Numbered from the stretch's first letter, positions 32,272 to 44,062 are shown. The stretch is 64,000 nucleotides of DNA from Hortaea werneckii (GCA_037044905.1 JBAOKB010000074.1:186001-250000); one strand, 5' to 3'. A program made the numbers and translations. The notes: generated by a model not told the origin, from the sequence alone.

Positions 32272-34102
32272 TCACTCCACCTCCACCCCATCCAAATTCC
32301 TCACAAACAACCAAAACCACTTGACCATATTCACATGGTTGACCACACTCACCTTCTCATCGACGGTATGGATCCTGCCCAACCCGCCCTCGGGGATCCA
32401 ATCGGGGATCGTATCCGGGACCGTAGCGGAAAATATGCGGCGTCAGGTCCCAGTAGTAGCGCGTGTCGGTGTTTCCCGTCATCATGGCGGGGGAGACGAT
32501 GAGGTCGGAGCCGTAGAGGGCGCGGGTCGTGGCTGCGAGGATGTTGTAGGGGGTGGGGGTTTTGTTCTTCGTCCGAGAAGAGCGTGGAGGGGGTTACAGG
32601 GCGCAACGCGCAACGTCGCGTTCGAGGGGAAGAGGGAAATGGAGTTCTCGTCTTCTTCGACTCCGTCGAAGGCGTGGAGACGGAGGGATATTTCTCCGCT
32701 AGCGGCTTCGCGAGCGAGGTCAGGTGCGAGTAGATGTCGTCCGGCGCGTCGCCGATGTTGATGCGGTGGTTGATGGTGACGGAGGTTCGTTCGGGCAGGG
32801 CGTTGACTTTGGCGCCGCCTTGGATGACGTCGACGGCTTGGGAGGTTTGCATCAGGTATTGGATTGGACGGCCCAGTTTGGCAGCTTCTAGGGCGAGGTG
32901 GTCGGGTTTGGGAGAGGTTTGGAGGGCGGCGGGGGAGCGGTGGTCGAGGAGTTTCTTGAGCTTGGAGGGGAATTCAGGGGCGTGTTCGGCGCTGCATTGG
33001 AGAAGGCCGAGGATGGGGTTGTCGTCGGCCAGGTAGGTAGGGTATTGCTGCGCTTCGATCGCGGTGATGAGTTCGCTCATCACGCCGATACTGGTATGGT
33101 CCACAGGGATGGAGGAATGACCGCCAGGCATGCGGATGGTGATATGCACGTCTGTGTAGCCCTTCTCACCTACACCTGGCATGGCAAACGTGGTACCCCT
33201 ACCAGAGAAATCAGCAATCAAACCATTACCATCCCGTTTGTAATCATCTCAGGTCCTTACCACATCTCCGACATTCCAGCGCCCTCATCCACAAGCGCCG
33301 CAACCCCATCACGACCATACCTCTGCAACAGAAACTCCGCCAACTTCCCCGCCCCTTGCGTTCCGCTAATCTCCTCATCGAACCCAAAGCTAAGAACAAT
33401 ACTCCTCCTAGGCTCAAACCCAGCCTCAAGCAGACCCTCCAAGACTTCCATCTCGGCGATCAACTGATTCTTACAATCGATCGAACCCCGGCCCCAGATG
33501 AACTGCCCATCGTAGAACCCGCTAAAGGGCGGGTGCGTCCAAGCGTCGACCGTGGAAGCCGGAACCGGCACGACATCTTGGTGCGCCATGAGAACCAAGG
33601 GCTTCAGACTCGCGTCGCTACCTTGCCAGGTATACACCAGCCCGAACGTATTCACCTTCTCGACCTTCAAGGACTTGTGCATGCGCGGGAAGGTGTTGGC
33701 GAGGTACTTGTGGAGCTCGAAACGGGTGTTCCATCTCTTGTCTTCGCCGACGAGACCCATGTCGTCGAAGGACTCGGTGGGGATCTGGACGGCGCCGGAG
33801 TGGCGTTTGATCGAGGCCTGCTTGAAGTCGTCGGTGGAGAGGAAGTCGTACGCTCGGTTGAGGGCGTCGTTGTCGGTGGAGGGGAAGAGGGCGGCAGGCT
33901 GGGAGCATTTGGGTTCGTTGGAGTGAGCATTGCGGTCTCGCGGTGAGGAGTGAGGCGCGTTCGAGACGACGCTGTGCAAGAGTGGAGCTGTCCAGTACAG
34001 TGTCACTGCGGCGATTAGGATACCAGTGATGTAGCGGCGGATATTGCTCTTCGCAGGCCGGGGAGCTTGATGCTCGACGGGAAGTGGAAGCGACTTCTCC
34101 AT
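32272..34102 (-). CDS. M20-family carboxypeptidase, vacuolar CPS1-like, several apparent frame breaks
   Basis: Zn metallopeptidase related to yeast Gly-X carboxypeptidase CPS1, which releases amino acids in the vacuole. Exon 1 33261-34102, a 62-nt intron, exon 2 32272-33198; the join gives GAGMSEMWGTTFAMPGVG. A single membrane helix (residues 24-42, YITGILIAAVTLYWTAPLL) makes a type II protein. Metal/catalytic motifs: LMAHQDVVPVP, WGRGSIDCKNQLIAEMEVLE, SFGFDEEISGTQGAG, ALVDEGAG; dimerisation-domain region MPGGHSSIPVDHTSIGVMSE. In the last third, frame shifts at about 32687 (one base lost), 32598, 32554 and 32405 (one C gained each) separate EKY / SLRLHAFDGVEEDENSISLF / VTPSTLFSDEEQN / PTPYNILAATTRALYGSDLI / PDWIPEGGLGRIHTVDEKVS, ending LDGVEVE. 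All catalytic residues read intact. Confidence 0.85.
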
Positions 34103-34622
34103 CTTGAGCAGACGTCAGTGGAGGGCAGGACGGAAGTTGAGCGATAATGAGAGAAAGAGAGTGTAAAGCAACTTATACTTGACCAGCTATCTGCAGCAAC
34201 CATGATAGAGCACTAGAGGATGCATGATTGCACCTGCTCATTGGAGTTATGATCTTCGCCCGCCGAATCCTATGAAATGCATGTCATGGGTGGGGCGGCC
34301 AGCTACGGCCAAACTTGCCGGCGGACCTGCATTAGCCGAACGCCCTCCAAAGCACGTGATTACCAGCCAAAATTGGTTTTTTTTTTTTTCTTTTTTGGTT
34401 TTCTTCCTTTTCATCGCCGGTTCGGTCTCATACTTTCGCTCAAAGCATGCACCAGCGAGCTATGCGCGTTTTCAATACGTATCTAGAGATACGAAAGTGC
34501 CTGCCAAATATCAGTGTCGGTTGCGTCGCTGCGCGCTCCCATGGTCGACTTACGTTGCTCGTCTCGGATCCAACCATTTCCCAATTGAAAGCAACCGTTG
34601 TCTCTCTGGTTGCGAATCTTCT

Positions 34623-35431
34623 TCATGATATGATAGCTTTGCGCTGCTCGTCGTTGTCGTCGTTCAATCTTGGTGCTCATTGCTCATCGGTTTTTGCTGG
34701 CTACTGCATGCTCGCTGCCCGCTGACTGCTGATGGCCGGCTGCTCACTGCTCACGCGCTGTAGAAGACTTTACGATTTGCACACTCACTTACCAGGATCA
34801 TTGACACTGTCCTTGCGCTTGTTCAACGAGGGATACCAGCCGCTGCTGCGCTGCGTGAGGAATTTCTTTTTTTTTTCATCCATCTTGCGCTCAAACAGAG
34901 GCTTAGTAGGGGGAGCACGCGTAGGGTCCGGAGCAGGTGCTGTGGGCGGTGCTACAGATGGCATGAAGCGAGTCATGGGGGCGCTGCGGCTCGGTAGGAC
35001 AGCTCGGGTCTGCCGGTTAGCAGCGTGATGGCTGTCCAAGCGATGCGCCTGCGTTTCACCCAGGATAGTACCAGCGCGATGCCCTGGGAACAGCTCGCGC
35101 TGTTTGGGGACGGCAACTTCAGGAAGCCTTGCTGGTGCTGGAGCCCTGAAAGTCGTCATACGACCACTGTGAAGGAGATCATCGCCTAACTGCAATTCGA
35201 TTGATGCTCCTGGCAAATCGAACCGCAACCAGCGGTTTCGATCCCTTGTTGCCGCGTTGAGGAAAGAGAACCCAGACTAGAATTTGTTAGCGCACTGACA
35301 AATGGAAAGGTCTATCGCGGAAGGTATTGGAGTGCTTGTGGTATTACATCTGTATCATGAGGGCAGAAAAGGGGTATCACTATCTCGAACAGGCGATGGA
35401 TGACACATGAACCGGCAAGGTCAAGCATCAT
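34623..35431 (-). CDS. Hypothetical three-exon gene, unknown family
   Basis: I do not recognise this protein. Model: exon 1 35348-35431 (MMLDLAGSCVIHRLFEIVIP), a 71-nt intron with gctaac branch point and tctag acceptor, exon 2 34793-35276, a 116-nt intron (gtaagt donor), exon 3 34623-34675; 206 aa with all phases consistent. Exon 2 carries the protein-like segments SGFSFLNAATRDRNRWLRFD, LPGASIELQLGDDLLHSGRM, RLPEVAVPKQRELFPGHRAG and PPTKPLFERKMDEKKKKF; exon 3 ends NDDNDEQRKAIIS. A TATATAA lies only about 20 bp before the chosen ATG, so the true start may be elsewhere. Exon 2 is the best supported part; the outer exons are provisional. No domain, signal or membrane helix beyond a short hydrophobic N-terminus. 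Confidence 0.4.
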
Positions 35432-35531
35432 GCATCTTCGCTCACCTCCTCTTATATACTCTGCACCACTGTTGGTAGGGTTCTTGTCTTCAATGCCAAC
35501 GGAACTGGAGTTACGTGGGCGTTTCGTGGGT

Positions 35532-36784
35532 TCATCGTGGGGCATCGGAGCCGCGGCGCTTGAGCTCTTCGTTAGTAGTTGTCTCACTTTGAGAAGGCTG
35601 CCTGCTAAGACGCGATCCGTCGTGACTTGGCCTCTGAATGAGGTCATCATTGCTTGATTTGCGGCGTGTGTTCTTTTGAGAAGGCGGGCTGGAAGAGCGC
35701 GATTCGGCCAGTCGATCGCGAGATGCCGAGCGGCGTGGCGAGGATGAGCGCCTGTTGCGCCTCGGCGGAGAACGACGGTCGCTGGAAACTGAGCGGCGGC
35801 GACGATGACGGTGACGCCTAGGCGATCGTGAGCGAACCCTACGATCTACAGGGGAGCGGGCCCGGTATCTTTCGCTGTCGCGTCTACCCCATCTGTCACC
35901 TCCGCGCTCGCGGGATGGCGAGCTGCTGTAACGGCTTCTGCGGAGTGGGGAGCGCGAGCGTCCTGGCGTGCTCCTGCGTCTACGTCTCGGCGGGCTTCGG
36001 TCGCGGGATGGCGAACGGCTCGTGGAGGGCGAACGGCGTCTCTGGCGGTCACCGCTAGGTACATAGGAATCCGTACCGCGTCTGTACGAGTCGTCATCAT
36101 TGCGTCCCCTTCTTGGTGGCGGTGATCTTGAGTCTCTACGCGGTGGGCGATCTCGGCGGTCCCGCCCACCTCTACCTCCTCTGCGATTGGGATAACCACG
36201 CTCGCGCTCGCGAATCTGGGCCATGTTGCGCTCGCGCTCGCGTTCGGCGTCCTGCTGCTTTTGAGCTTCTTTGCGCTGTCGCTCTTCCTCGATCTGGAGT
36301 CTGGTCAGCATGTGACTGCAATCTTTCGCAGCGGCTCTGACCCACCCTTTCGTTGATAAGCTCCTGCTTCTTCACTTCTAGCAACTCTTGGGGGACACCG
36401 GTCTCGCTCTCCTGGGCACTGAGCAATAGATTCCACAGATGCTGGCAGAAGTCGGGTGTTTCCTTGTCGAGGAAGCCCGCCAGGTAGATCTGGAACTTTT
36501 TGATATTGGGCTAGACCATCACTGTCAGTCGGCAGTGCTCATGGCTGCATCGATCGTCGCAGGAGCGGCCAGCTTACATATCTATTGTCTTGAATAAAAC
36601 CAGTGACCAGTCCCGATAGGATCTCGTCTACATCTCCGAGTATGCGCTTGAGCTCGCCGGCCGCCCACCCCGTAATGACCCCGCTATTAACCTTGGTCGT
36701 GTCAACCTTTTTGTTGAATTCGGGTGGGAACTTGGTCGTATGAAGCAGCCGCTTGTCGACGTCTGTCGTCAAGGCGGCCGACAT
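35532..36784 (-). CDS. PWI-domain SR-type splicing factor (SRRM1-like)
   Basis: Related to SRRM1/SRm160, a spliceosome/exon-junction coactivator; the PWI fold binds RNA. Exon 1 36578-36784, exon 2 36346-36510, exon 3 35532-36300. PWI domain spans exons 1-2: HTTKFPPEFNKKVDTTKVNS, WAAGELKRILGDVDEILSGL, FIQDNRYPNIKKFQIYLAGF, DKETPDFCQHLWNLLLSAQE. Exon 3 starts with a charged helix (LQIEEERQRKEAQKQQDAER) followed by a long Arg/Ser region with many RS, SP and RRRS repeats, ending TTTNEELKRRGSDAPR. The second splice junction is out of phase by one base: dropping one G from the GGG at 36345-36347 gives NERLQIEEER, so an indel there is likely. The first intron is 67 nt and clean. Divergent from the small gene at 37119. 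Confidence 0.85.
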
Positions 36785-37118
36785 TGTGTGGATCACTCAG
36801 AGTGTCTAAGAGCAAAAGAACGCGCGGCGTGAAGAAGGATATAGAAGCTCAACATGAAAGTAGAGGAAGGTGCGACCTGCATTGACGCGAGCTGTAGCTA
36901 AGGTAGGTGCACGAGGCCTAATGATGTCGGTGTGCCTGAGGCATTAATCACCAGCGCAACCCTCCAGGCTGCAGGTGGACCCGCCTTGCCCGCCCCGACT
37001 TCCACCTCAACCTGGACTTGGATGAAGCGATGATGATCCATGGACTCATGGTCCTCCTCTCCTCCGGTATCAAACACTGACCCGACTTGTTATATGACGC
37101 TTTGCTTCCTCACCCAAC
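36785..37118. other. Divergent promoter region (PWI factor / small gene)
   Basis: 334 bp head-to-head spacing. No specific site identified. Confidence 0.45.
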
Positions 37119-37440
37119 ATGCAAGTAGCAGCGCTCCTGTCCGACTTGACCTCTCTTCAGGTCTGCGTATGTGCCACTGAAGTGGTCCCTCCATCCCGAC
37201 ATACGATCTAACATGATGTTACAGGACCCTAAAGCTGCAATGACCCTGGTTACCACGCGGCCAAGCAATATCGACACAGCGGAGGCTGACACGAAGCCTC
37301 ACGACAATGATCAAGATCTCAAGCGGGCCAAAGATCTTCTCGAGCTGCACACCTCGGTCAAAGTGGCGCACCAAGATGGCTCCATGTCAGGTCTTAACGA
37401 TGCTCGAAATGCCATTGCCAAGGTCTTGAAGGAGATTTAG
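37119..37440 (+). CDS. Small conserved-looking helical protein, unknown
   Basis: Two exons, 37119-37160 and 37225-37440, with a 64-nt intron (gtctgc...ttacag) in phase; 85 aa. It begins MQVAALLSDLTSLQDPKAAM, has a polar middle, and ends in a helix-rich segment (LKRAKDLLELHTSVKVAHQD and LNDARNAIAKVLKEI) with heptad-like spacing of Leu/Val. No signal peptide or membrane helix. The size and terminal coiled-coil-like helix suggest a subunit of a larger complex, but I cannot name it. Neighbours are the PWI factor (divergent) and an amidase (tail-to-tail, 88 bp). Confidence 0.55.
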
Positions 37441-37528
37441 ATGTCTGCCTGCTATTTTACTTACCCCATTTGCCGCGCCCTTAAGTCTACCATCCAATGG
37501 CTGTCGGCCCAGATCCTAAGGACCAAAT

Positions 37529-39247
37529 CTACCCCCGCAAGCAATCATCAACGATCTGAGCATTCGACAGCAGCATCTCGTCGTGCATGGGCCTTCCCAC
37601 CAGTTGAAATCCACAGGGAGCTCCTTCGACATCATCGGGACGATCTGGACCCTTTTGTCAGCGTCTTCGTGCCTTACCACTTCATGGGAACGATACTCAC
37701 ATGACGGCACGTATTTAACGTCCCTGATATACTCAGCATCCAGCTTCTTGTCTGCCTGCAGGAATGGCATCGAAATGGCAGGATAGTCCAGCAAATTGGC
37801 CAGAACTGTGTAGCAGGGAAGGCCATACGTATCATGCGGAACAGCAGTGGCCTGGTACGTAGGCATGAGGATAGCATCGAGGGTCTTGCTTGTGTACAGC
37901 TCTCGGAAGTACCGCTGGATTCGAAGCCTTTCGTTCTGCAGTCGAAAGACGTCGTCGAGTTGAGGCTTGAAGTCTTTCATCTCTGGCATTGTCGCTGTTG
38001 ACAGAGAAGGTATTAGAGCCTCACCTGATCTCGAAATATGGCCGAAGGATGTTTGTTCCGGATCCATGGCGAAATGGAAGAAGGCCACTTTCATGGCGTC
38101 TGTCAGGACACTGTTCGGCAGATCTGGCTCGAGTGGAATGAGCTGATGTCCAGACTCTTCAAGCTGCGCGATAGCCGTCTTCATCGTCCTCATAACAGTA
38201 GGGATGCAGCGGATAATTGGGGTCTTCGAGAGTGAAACCGAGCCTCAGCTTCTTGTCGGCCGAGGGGTTAGGCTGTGTGCGCCATGGGATAGATATTACC
38301 CCTTCATCAACAGACCAAGTATCAAACTTTAGCACACTACGCATGAAATATTCAATATCTTGAACAGAGCGTGCCAAGGGTCCCGCAGCTGGCAAAACTC
38401 CAAACGTCTCAGCGCCAGCTCTGGCAGGACTTTCTTGGCCTGCGTATGGAATCCGGCGGCTAGTTGGTTTGAAACCGTGGACTCCATTGACGTACGCCGG
38501 TATGCGGATACTGCCTGCGATATCTGTTCCGACGCCTATAACAGAGCCTCGCATCGCCAACAAGGCGCCTTCGCCACCACTCGAACCTCCGGCGGTTAAA
38601 CTGAGCTTGTGAGGGTTCAGACAACGCCCAAAGATATTGTTATGGCTGTCCCCCGTCATGAGCGTTTGCGGGATGTTTGTCTTCACATACGGCACAGCAC
38701 CCAGAGAAAGCAGGATCTTGACGAGTGCGGCGTCATCAGTCGCAGCGTCATGGTCGAGGAAGGCCACAAAGCCGATAGTGCTACGGACGTCCTTCACGTT
38801 GAAACTGTCCTTAAGGCTTATTGGTAATCCGTGCAGGGGACCGAGAGGCTTTTTGTGACTTGCAAGATAGGCATCGCATTCTTTTGCCCGTGCCAGAGCA
38901 GCTTCGAAGAAAGTCTCGGTAAGACAGCTAGTAAGCTGTTGAGCGATTGCGGCGCGTTTGCAGAAGGCGGTTGTGACTTCTGTGGAGGACATGGATCCAG
39001 AGGCGAGTTGTTGTAGGAGCTGGACAATGTGGTACTTTTCTGTGACATCCACCTCGCGCTCGTTGAGGATCCCACATTGGGCTGGAATGTCAAGTACTGA
39101 GCGTTTTGATGCTGGTCCCGTGTCCTTTAAGTAATGACTGTCAAGTCGCCATGCTTCTGGGATTTTAGCAATTGCAGCTTTCTGATATACTTGTGCGCTT
39201 GTCTGCCATGCTGCAGGCCGATCGCTTGAGACGGTTTCGTTTTCCAT
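37529..39247 (-). CDS. Amidase-signature-family amidase (one apparent frame break)
   Basis: Hydrolyses a carboxamide; fungal members include acetamidase-like enzymes for nitrogen use. Exon 1 37701-39247, a 56-nt intron (gtgagt...gtccag with ctgac branch point), exon 2 37529-37644; the join gives YVPSYRPDDVEGAP, then CGFQLVGRPMHDEML. Ser-cisSer-Lys triad: Lys in GLPISLKDSFNV, the cis-Ser in LTAGGSSGGEGALLA, the nucleophile Ser in GTDIAGSIRIPA. At about 38199-38203 one extra C shifts the frame: NYPLHP should continue TVMRTMKTAIAQLEESGHQL. Otherwise full length, about 550 aa. Lacks a signal peptide, so probably cytosolic. Confidence 0.9.
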
Positions 39248-40077
39248 TCTTGCTATTTTAGTTTCCAGAAGTAACCTTGCAAATGACTATGCGAGACGAG
39301 TGTAATCAAACAACACACCTATATCCGAGGAGAACTTCCTCTCCACCTGCAGGTAACTATTCAGCAGCGGAAGCTCTCCGTGAGCTTCTCGAATAAGCTA
39401 CCTGGTTAAGGTACCTTAGGTACTATGAGAGGTACCCACCTCTAGCATGTACCTTCCTGCTTAGCAAATACCGGCAAAACAGGTCGGCAAATGTATCTTG
39501 CAACTATATGAGAGGTGACAGCGGTCATTACACTTCGCATCACAGCCGAGCGCGCGGGTCACCTGGTGAACTGAAGTAGTAATAAGGTAAGATAACCCCG
39601 CTCCAAGGACCGAGCACTCCCTCATCAGCCGAATGCTCATGCCTGGCTTGGTCAAGTCAGCCCTCTGACTTGCAAATGCGGGAACATTTGCGGGAAATCA
39701 AGGAAAGCACAGTTACCTTGTGCTTGGATAGGTACACTGCAGTCAAAGACAGGCACGGCTGAGCTTCGTTTCGACCATTGACTCTTCCTAGCTGGTGTCA
39801 CCGCTGTCGAAGTATCACTGCTCCAATCTTAAGATTTATACGCTGCGCCTAGAATGAGTGAGAGCTTGGTCTGTAGCTTTGAACACTGGTAAGATTGCTT
39901 TAGTATGAGCGCTTGCGTTACAAAAATACGGGTTAACAAATTGAAGAGCCACGTCTGGTAATGGGTTATAGTCATAGTTTGTCGAAGCATGCTTCCATCA
40001 TTACAATTATGCCTACTATATTACTACTTCCGCCATCGTTCTTCACAATCTCGACGTCTTAGCCTAGTAGACCCTAC
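39248..40077. other. Intergenic region
   Basis: 830 bp between the amidase promoter and the 3' end of the cyclophilin gene. A cluster of GGTACC-like words near 39405-39440. No gene seen. Confidence 0.4.
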
Positions 40078-40817
40078 CTAAAACACATCGCAGTTCACAA
40101 TCTTGACTTCCTCGACCGGCCTGTCCTGGGCACCAGTCCTCACACTCCCAAGCTTATCAACCACGTCCATACCCTGAACAACATGGCCAAACACCGTATG
40201 CTTGCCGTTCAGATGCGGTGTAGGGCCCACTATATCACTCAGGTATCAGCATTAACCACATCCTATCCGTTCCTTCGCAGCTTGCGACCTACAGGTAATA
40301 AAGAACTGGCTCCCGTTCGTGCCCGGCCCCGCGTTCGCCATGCTCAAGGTCCCCTTGTCCTGATGTTTCAAGCTGGATACAATCTCATCCTCAAACTTGC
40401 CGCCGTAGATCGACTCGCCGCCTCTTCCCGTCCCTGTCGGATCGCCTCCTTGGATCATAAAGCCTTTGATGATGCGGTGGAAGATGACGTTGTCGTACTT
40501 CCCCGTTTCAGCAAGCTGGGCGAAGTTGCGGCATGTCTACAAGGAAGAATTGAGTGGATCAATAAATCAGCCATTTTTTGTTCCAGAGTGCTTTGCCTTG
40601 GTCAGCATGATACCTTCGGCGTCTGGTCGCGGTATAAAGCTATAGTGATGTCTCCGAGGCTCGTGTGCATGACGACGCCCTCTGCGATGTCATTGCTGGA
40701 AGAGCCAGCTGCGGCTGCATTCGACGGCTTGGATGCTGATGACTCTGCCTTTGCTGGCGAAGAGGATTGGGCGGATTCGCCCTTGTCATGCTTGAACAAC
40801 TTCTTGAGCTTGTCCAT
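40078..40817 (-). CDS. Cyclophilin-type peptidyl-prolyl isomerase, PPIL1-like
   Basis: Cis-trans prolyl isomerase; the closest type by sequence is PPIL1/Cyp1, often spliceosome-associated. Exons 40614-40817, 40293-40536, 40078-40229; 199 aa, all joins in phase (DQTPKTCRNFAQL; SQFFITLGPTPHLNGKH). Active-site residues present: Arg/Phe in FHRIIKGFMIQGG, Gln/Phe in NGSQFFIT, the His of LNGKHTVFGHV. A 48-residue Lys/Ser/Ala-rich N-terminal extension (MDKLKKLFKHDKGESAQSSS...) precedes the catalytic domain, unlike the minimal PPIL1. Ends VKIVNCDVF. No frame break. Confidence 0.93.
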
Positions 40818-42115
40818 GGTTCGATCTTACTGAGTTGGTGGTCTACAGAAGTCTTGGGGCTGTTGGGTTGTCAGCTTCACGGTTTGAGATGCAATTGATG
40901 CTGCAGACCGCATCACCATGGAGAGCACAGGCCATCTGAGCTGGCATTAGTGCCGGTAAAGCTCAACGCTCCGCCGGCCCGCTGGGATGCGGAAACAACC
41001 CTATTGCTTGGATAGATATCCCCACTGGAATCTTCGACTTCGCAGTCTGACCTGGGGTTGATGTCATCGATGCGCTGCTTTGGGTGGAGAGTCTATGGCT
41101 TGGACATGACTGTGCAATCTGTTTGAAAGCAGCAGAAGACCAATTTCAACCATCCTCTTGTGGAAGATCGATCAGTCTAGTCATGGACGCCTGTGCCATG
41201 GCTCTCTGCTGTAGAACAGTCACAGCCTGCACCTACAATTTATCCAGCTTCGAATGCAAACAGTGCCCTGGCACATAACGCATTCCTGGCCAGTCATCAA
41301 ACTACCAGCGATGGATTAGAGGCGTTTAAAGTCTGACCTGCCTGCTGCCACATCACCTCAGGTATTGACAAGGTTTTACTGGTTCCGGAGAAGGCTTTTG
41401 AGCTACGGTAGTTGGTGAACTCTGCATTTGCGCGGCGCGAGCAGGAGAGCGGTATAATCTCGCTTATAGGGCAATCGAGTACTCCGACAAGATGAGTTTG
41501 TTGCTGCCCCATTATCCGAGCCCACAAGGCCCTCCAGTTTAGACCAGCCGAATGCGGTTTCATCTCTCATATTGGTCTGCTGATTCTTGCAGGATTTGAT
41601 TCTGTCCGTTTGATCCCCCGCCTAACATAACGGTATTCAATCAGCGGGCTTACAACAACTGAAGTCATCTGGCAGAGCTTCTGAGGGCGAAGACTTGTTC
41701 CAACGCAACCACATCAAAGTCCAAATTGCATTCACTTGCAAACGGATAGAGACTGCGCTGCGCTTTATCTGGTCTTGAGTTTGCATGCATCCATTTCCAA
41801 CCCTAGCATCGCTTCACTTGCAGAGGTTAAAAAGCAACATTTTGACGTTCTTTTGCAAGCTGCGAATATTGTCACCCACGTGAACAGCAATCCATGAGCT
41901 TTAGTTTGTTGGGCGACCACATTTTGTTTCACTATCATTCGAATTTGGCGGAGCGTGAAATGAAATATCATATGACAATGCGCTAGTGCTAGCGTTGCAT
42001 GTTGGCCGTTTGCATGAACGAAGTAGCTTTCACGCACGCCTTGACCAAACAACCATCCCCTTCGTTCAGACACCTTTCACCCAACATCAACCGAAGAACA
42101 GTCAACACGACGACC
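40818..42115. other. Divergent intergenic region
   Basis: 1.3 kb. Several short frames, none with domain or splice context. Nothing called. Confidence 0.4.
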
Positions 42116-42804
42116 ATGGAGAACTCGCCAATCGCAACGCTGTCGGCGGAGCTCCGGAATCAGATCTACCATCTCGTTCTCACTCACCCAGAGCCCATTG
42201 TTATCACCAGCTCGATGTCCGGCGGCAAGGCGTGGTCTCAAGTTGCACGCCAGCGCAAGCTACTTGCACTCACTCGGACGTGTAGAGCCATCCGCGAAGA
42301 GGCCATCAAGATTTTTACGCGGTCAATACCTTCACTTATGTGCCAAGCAGCCAAGGTCTTCGTACGCAGGAGTTAGTCCTGAACTTCGACGCTCAGTTTG
42401 GCAGAGAACTGGCTGCAGTAATCTGCAAGGTTGTCGTAATGCCTCGGGTCATCAGAATTAACACTTCGCCTTCCGATTACCTCGGCGGAGACAGCGACGT
42501 TATCTACATCGCAAAGGAGCTGATTTACCTTGCCTCAATGGACAATTCTCGGACTTATCAACTCCAGTGCAATTTCCACTGTTACACCGAATTGCAGAAC
42601 GGCCCTCCATGGCAACGGTGGGAGGAGAAACTGCTGTTTGATATGCCAGACTTTGCGATGGGTTGCAAAGAAGTGAGAGCTGGTATCCTCCAGGAGATTG
42701 AAGACACAAATGATCCTGTGTTCAAAGTTTGTCTCTCGAAGATGGACAAAAGAATATCTTATTGGCAAGCGAAGTTCATGCAGGACTACTCAAGCTATTC
42801 TTAG
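42116..42804 (+). CDS. F-box-like (2EXR-type) protein, hypothetical, one apparent frame break
   Basis: Pezizomycotina have many such proteins opening with LPAELRNxIY; the role is usually unknown. Starts MENSPIATLSAELRNQIYHL (42116), followed by LLALTRTCRAIREEAIKIF, the typical 'L-x-CR-x-I-x-E-x-x-x-x-F' helix. One base is missing in the T run at about 42315-42320; the next frame continues YAVNTFTYVPSSQGLRTQEL, where 'F-Y-x-x-N-x-F' is the expected motif, and runs to the stop at 42804. About 229 aa. The C-terminal half (VVVMPRVIRINTSPSDY, CNFHCYTELQNG, KMDKRISYWQAKF) is not otherwise recognised. Confidence 0.7.
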
Positions 42805-43430
42805 GTCCAGATCCTGAAGCGTAGTGCAGGAAATATGGCTACATTGAGCACTGCGAAAAGCACGATGACGCTGAACACGATGGCAAAAAGGCTGAGGATG
42901 ACGAGAAAAATTACCCATTGATACGAGATATGAATGATGAAAGCGTACCTAGGTAACAACGAGGACAGGGGCTGACTTCATGTGTGCATTGGTGGGTACG
43001 AACGGTGAGGCGGGGCAATGAGCGGCTGAGAGGCAAGACTAACAAGTGAGGCAACTACCGAGACACCTATATGTTTAACATACGGAGTCAACGGCGAGAC
43101 TTTCGGACAGCAGGACGTTTTTGTTCAATAATGTCACAATTGAAGTAGCACATACCTGCGGCATCAAGAGAATGAGAAGTGTTCAGTAGTTGGACAACCA
43201 AATTAAGCGGTGTCCTAAACCAAATATTTTTCAAGAAGTGTCTGGCAATGTCACAGTCGCATGCCCTGAAAGTTGATATCGTACATACTCCGTCCTGCGC
43301 GTCGCGGAATTATACCCGCCCGACTTCACGACGATCATTACTACCCCAGTCCATTCACTCACATCATTCCGATTGCTCTCTCCTTCACACGTTCAATGCG
43401 CCAAAAACATCAAACCTCAATTCGCAAAAA
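42805..43430. other. Intergenic region upstream of EAF6
   Basis: 3' UTR of the F-box-like gene and EAF6 promoter; no gene seen. Confidence 0.4.
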
Positions 43431-44062
43431 ATGACAGAGAACGTGCCTCCCTCCGCCGGCGGCGCAAACGCAACCGCCAACTCCGACCAGCCAGGCCGTC
43501 CGTACTACGAATCGCTACGCGCGACGCTCCGCCAAACGCTAGACAAGAAGCGCAAGCTGGACGAGCAGCTAGCCGCGATCGAAGACCAGATCTTCAAGAC
43601 CGAAGGCGCGTACCTGGAGGAGACGGCGAACTCGGGGAATATCATCAAGGGGTTTGATGGCTGGGTCAAGGGCGTGCAAGTGGGGCAGAAAGCGGTGGAC
43701 GATCGGCGACGAGGGCGGTTTAAGGAGGATGAGCGGCTGTTTAGTCGGAGCTCGGTGAGTTGGGTGAAGGTACGTTTTCCGGTTCGGCTTTCTTGGTGTC
43801 TCGTTGAGATTCGGGGGGTAGAACAAAAGAAGGAGGAATAGATATATTGACGTGGACTGGACAGGCCCAGGAAGGACCGGACTCGAGTGCGCCTTCTGCA
43901 GCGCCCACGCCGACCGGATCCGCTGCTCCGTCCGTCGCGCGAGGGAACGAGGGCGGTGGGAACACCAAGAGTGGGAATAAGAAGAAGCGGCCGACGGAGA
44001 AGGACGACGATGAGGACGGCAAAGCGAATAAGAGGGGTAAAATCACTTATGCGCGAGATTGA
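43431..44062 (+). CDS. EAF6: NuA4 histone acetyltransferase subunit EAF6
   Basis: Small coiled-coil subunit shared by NuA4 and NuA3-type acetyltransferases. Exons 43431-43769 and 43865-44062 (178 aa), 95-nt intron, phase 0. The helix YYESLRATLRQTLDKKRKLD and LAAIEDQIFKTEGAYLEET match the Eaf6 core, followed by GNIIKGFDGWVKG and DERLFSRSS. The C-terminus is disordered: Pro/Ser/Thr then Lys/Asp-rich (NKKKRPTEKDDDEDGKANKR), nuclear-localisation-like. An alternative donor at 43754 (gtgagt after AGCTCG) would shorten exon 1 by 15 nt and stay in phase. No frame break. Confidence 0.9.

Noticed and set aside
40183..40833. 216-codon plus-strand frame
   Set aside because: Lies antisense across the three cyclophilin exons and introns; no domain.
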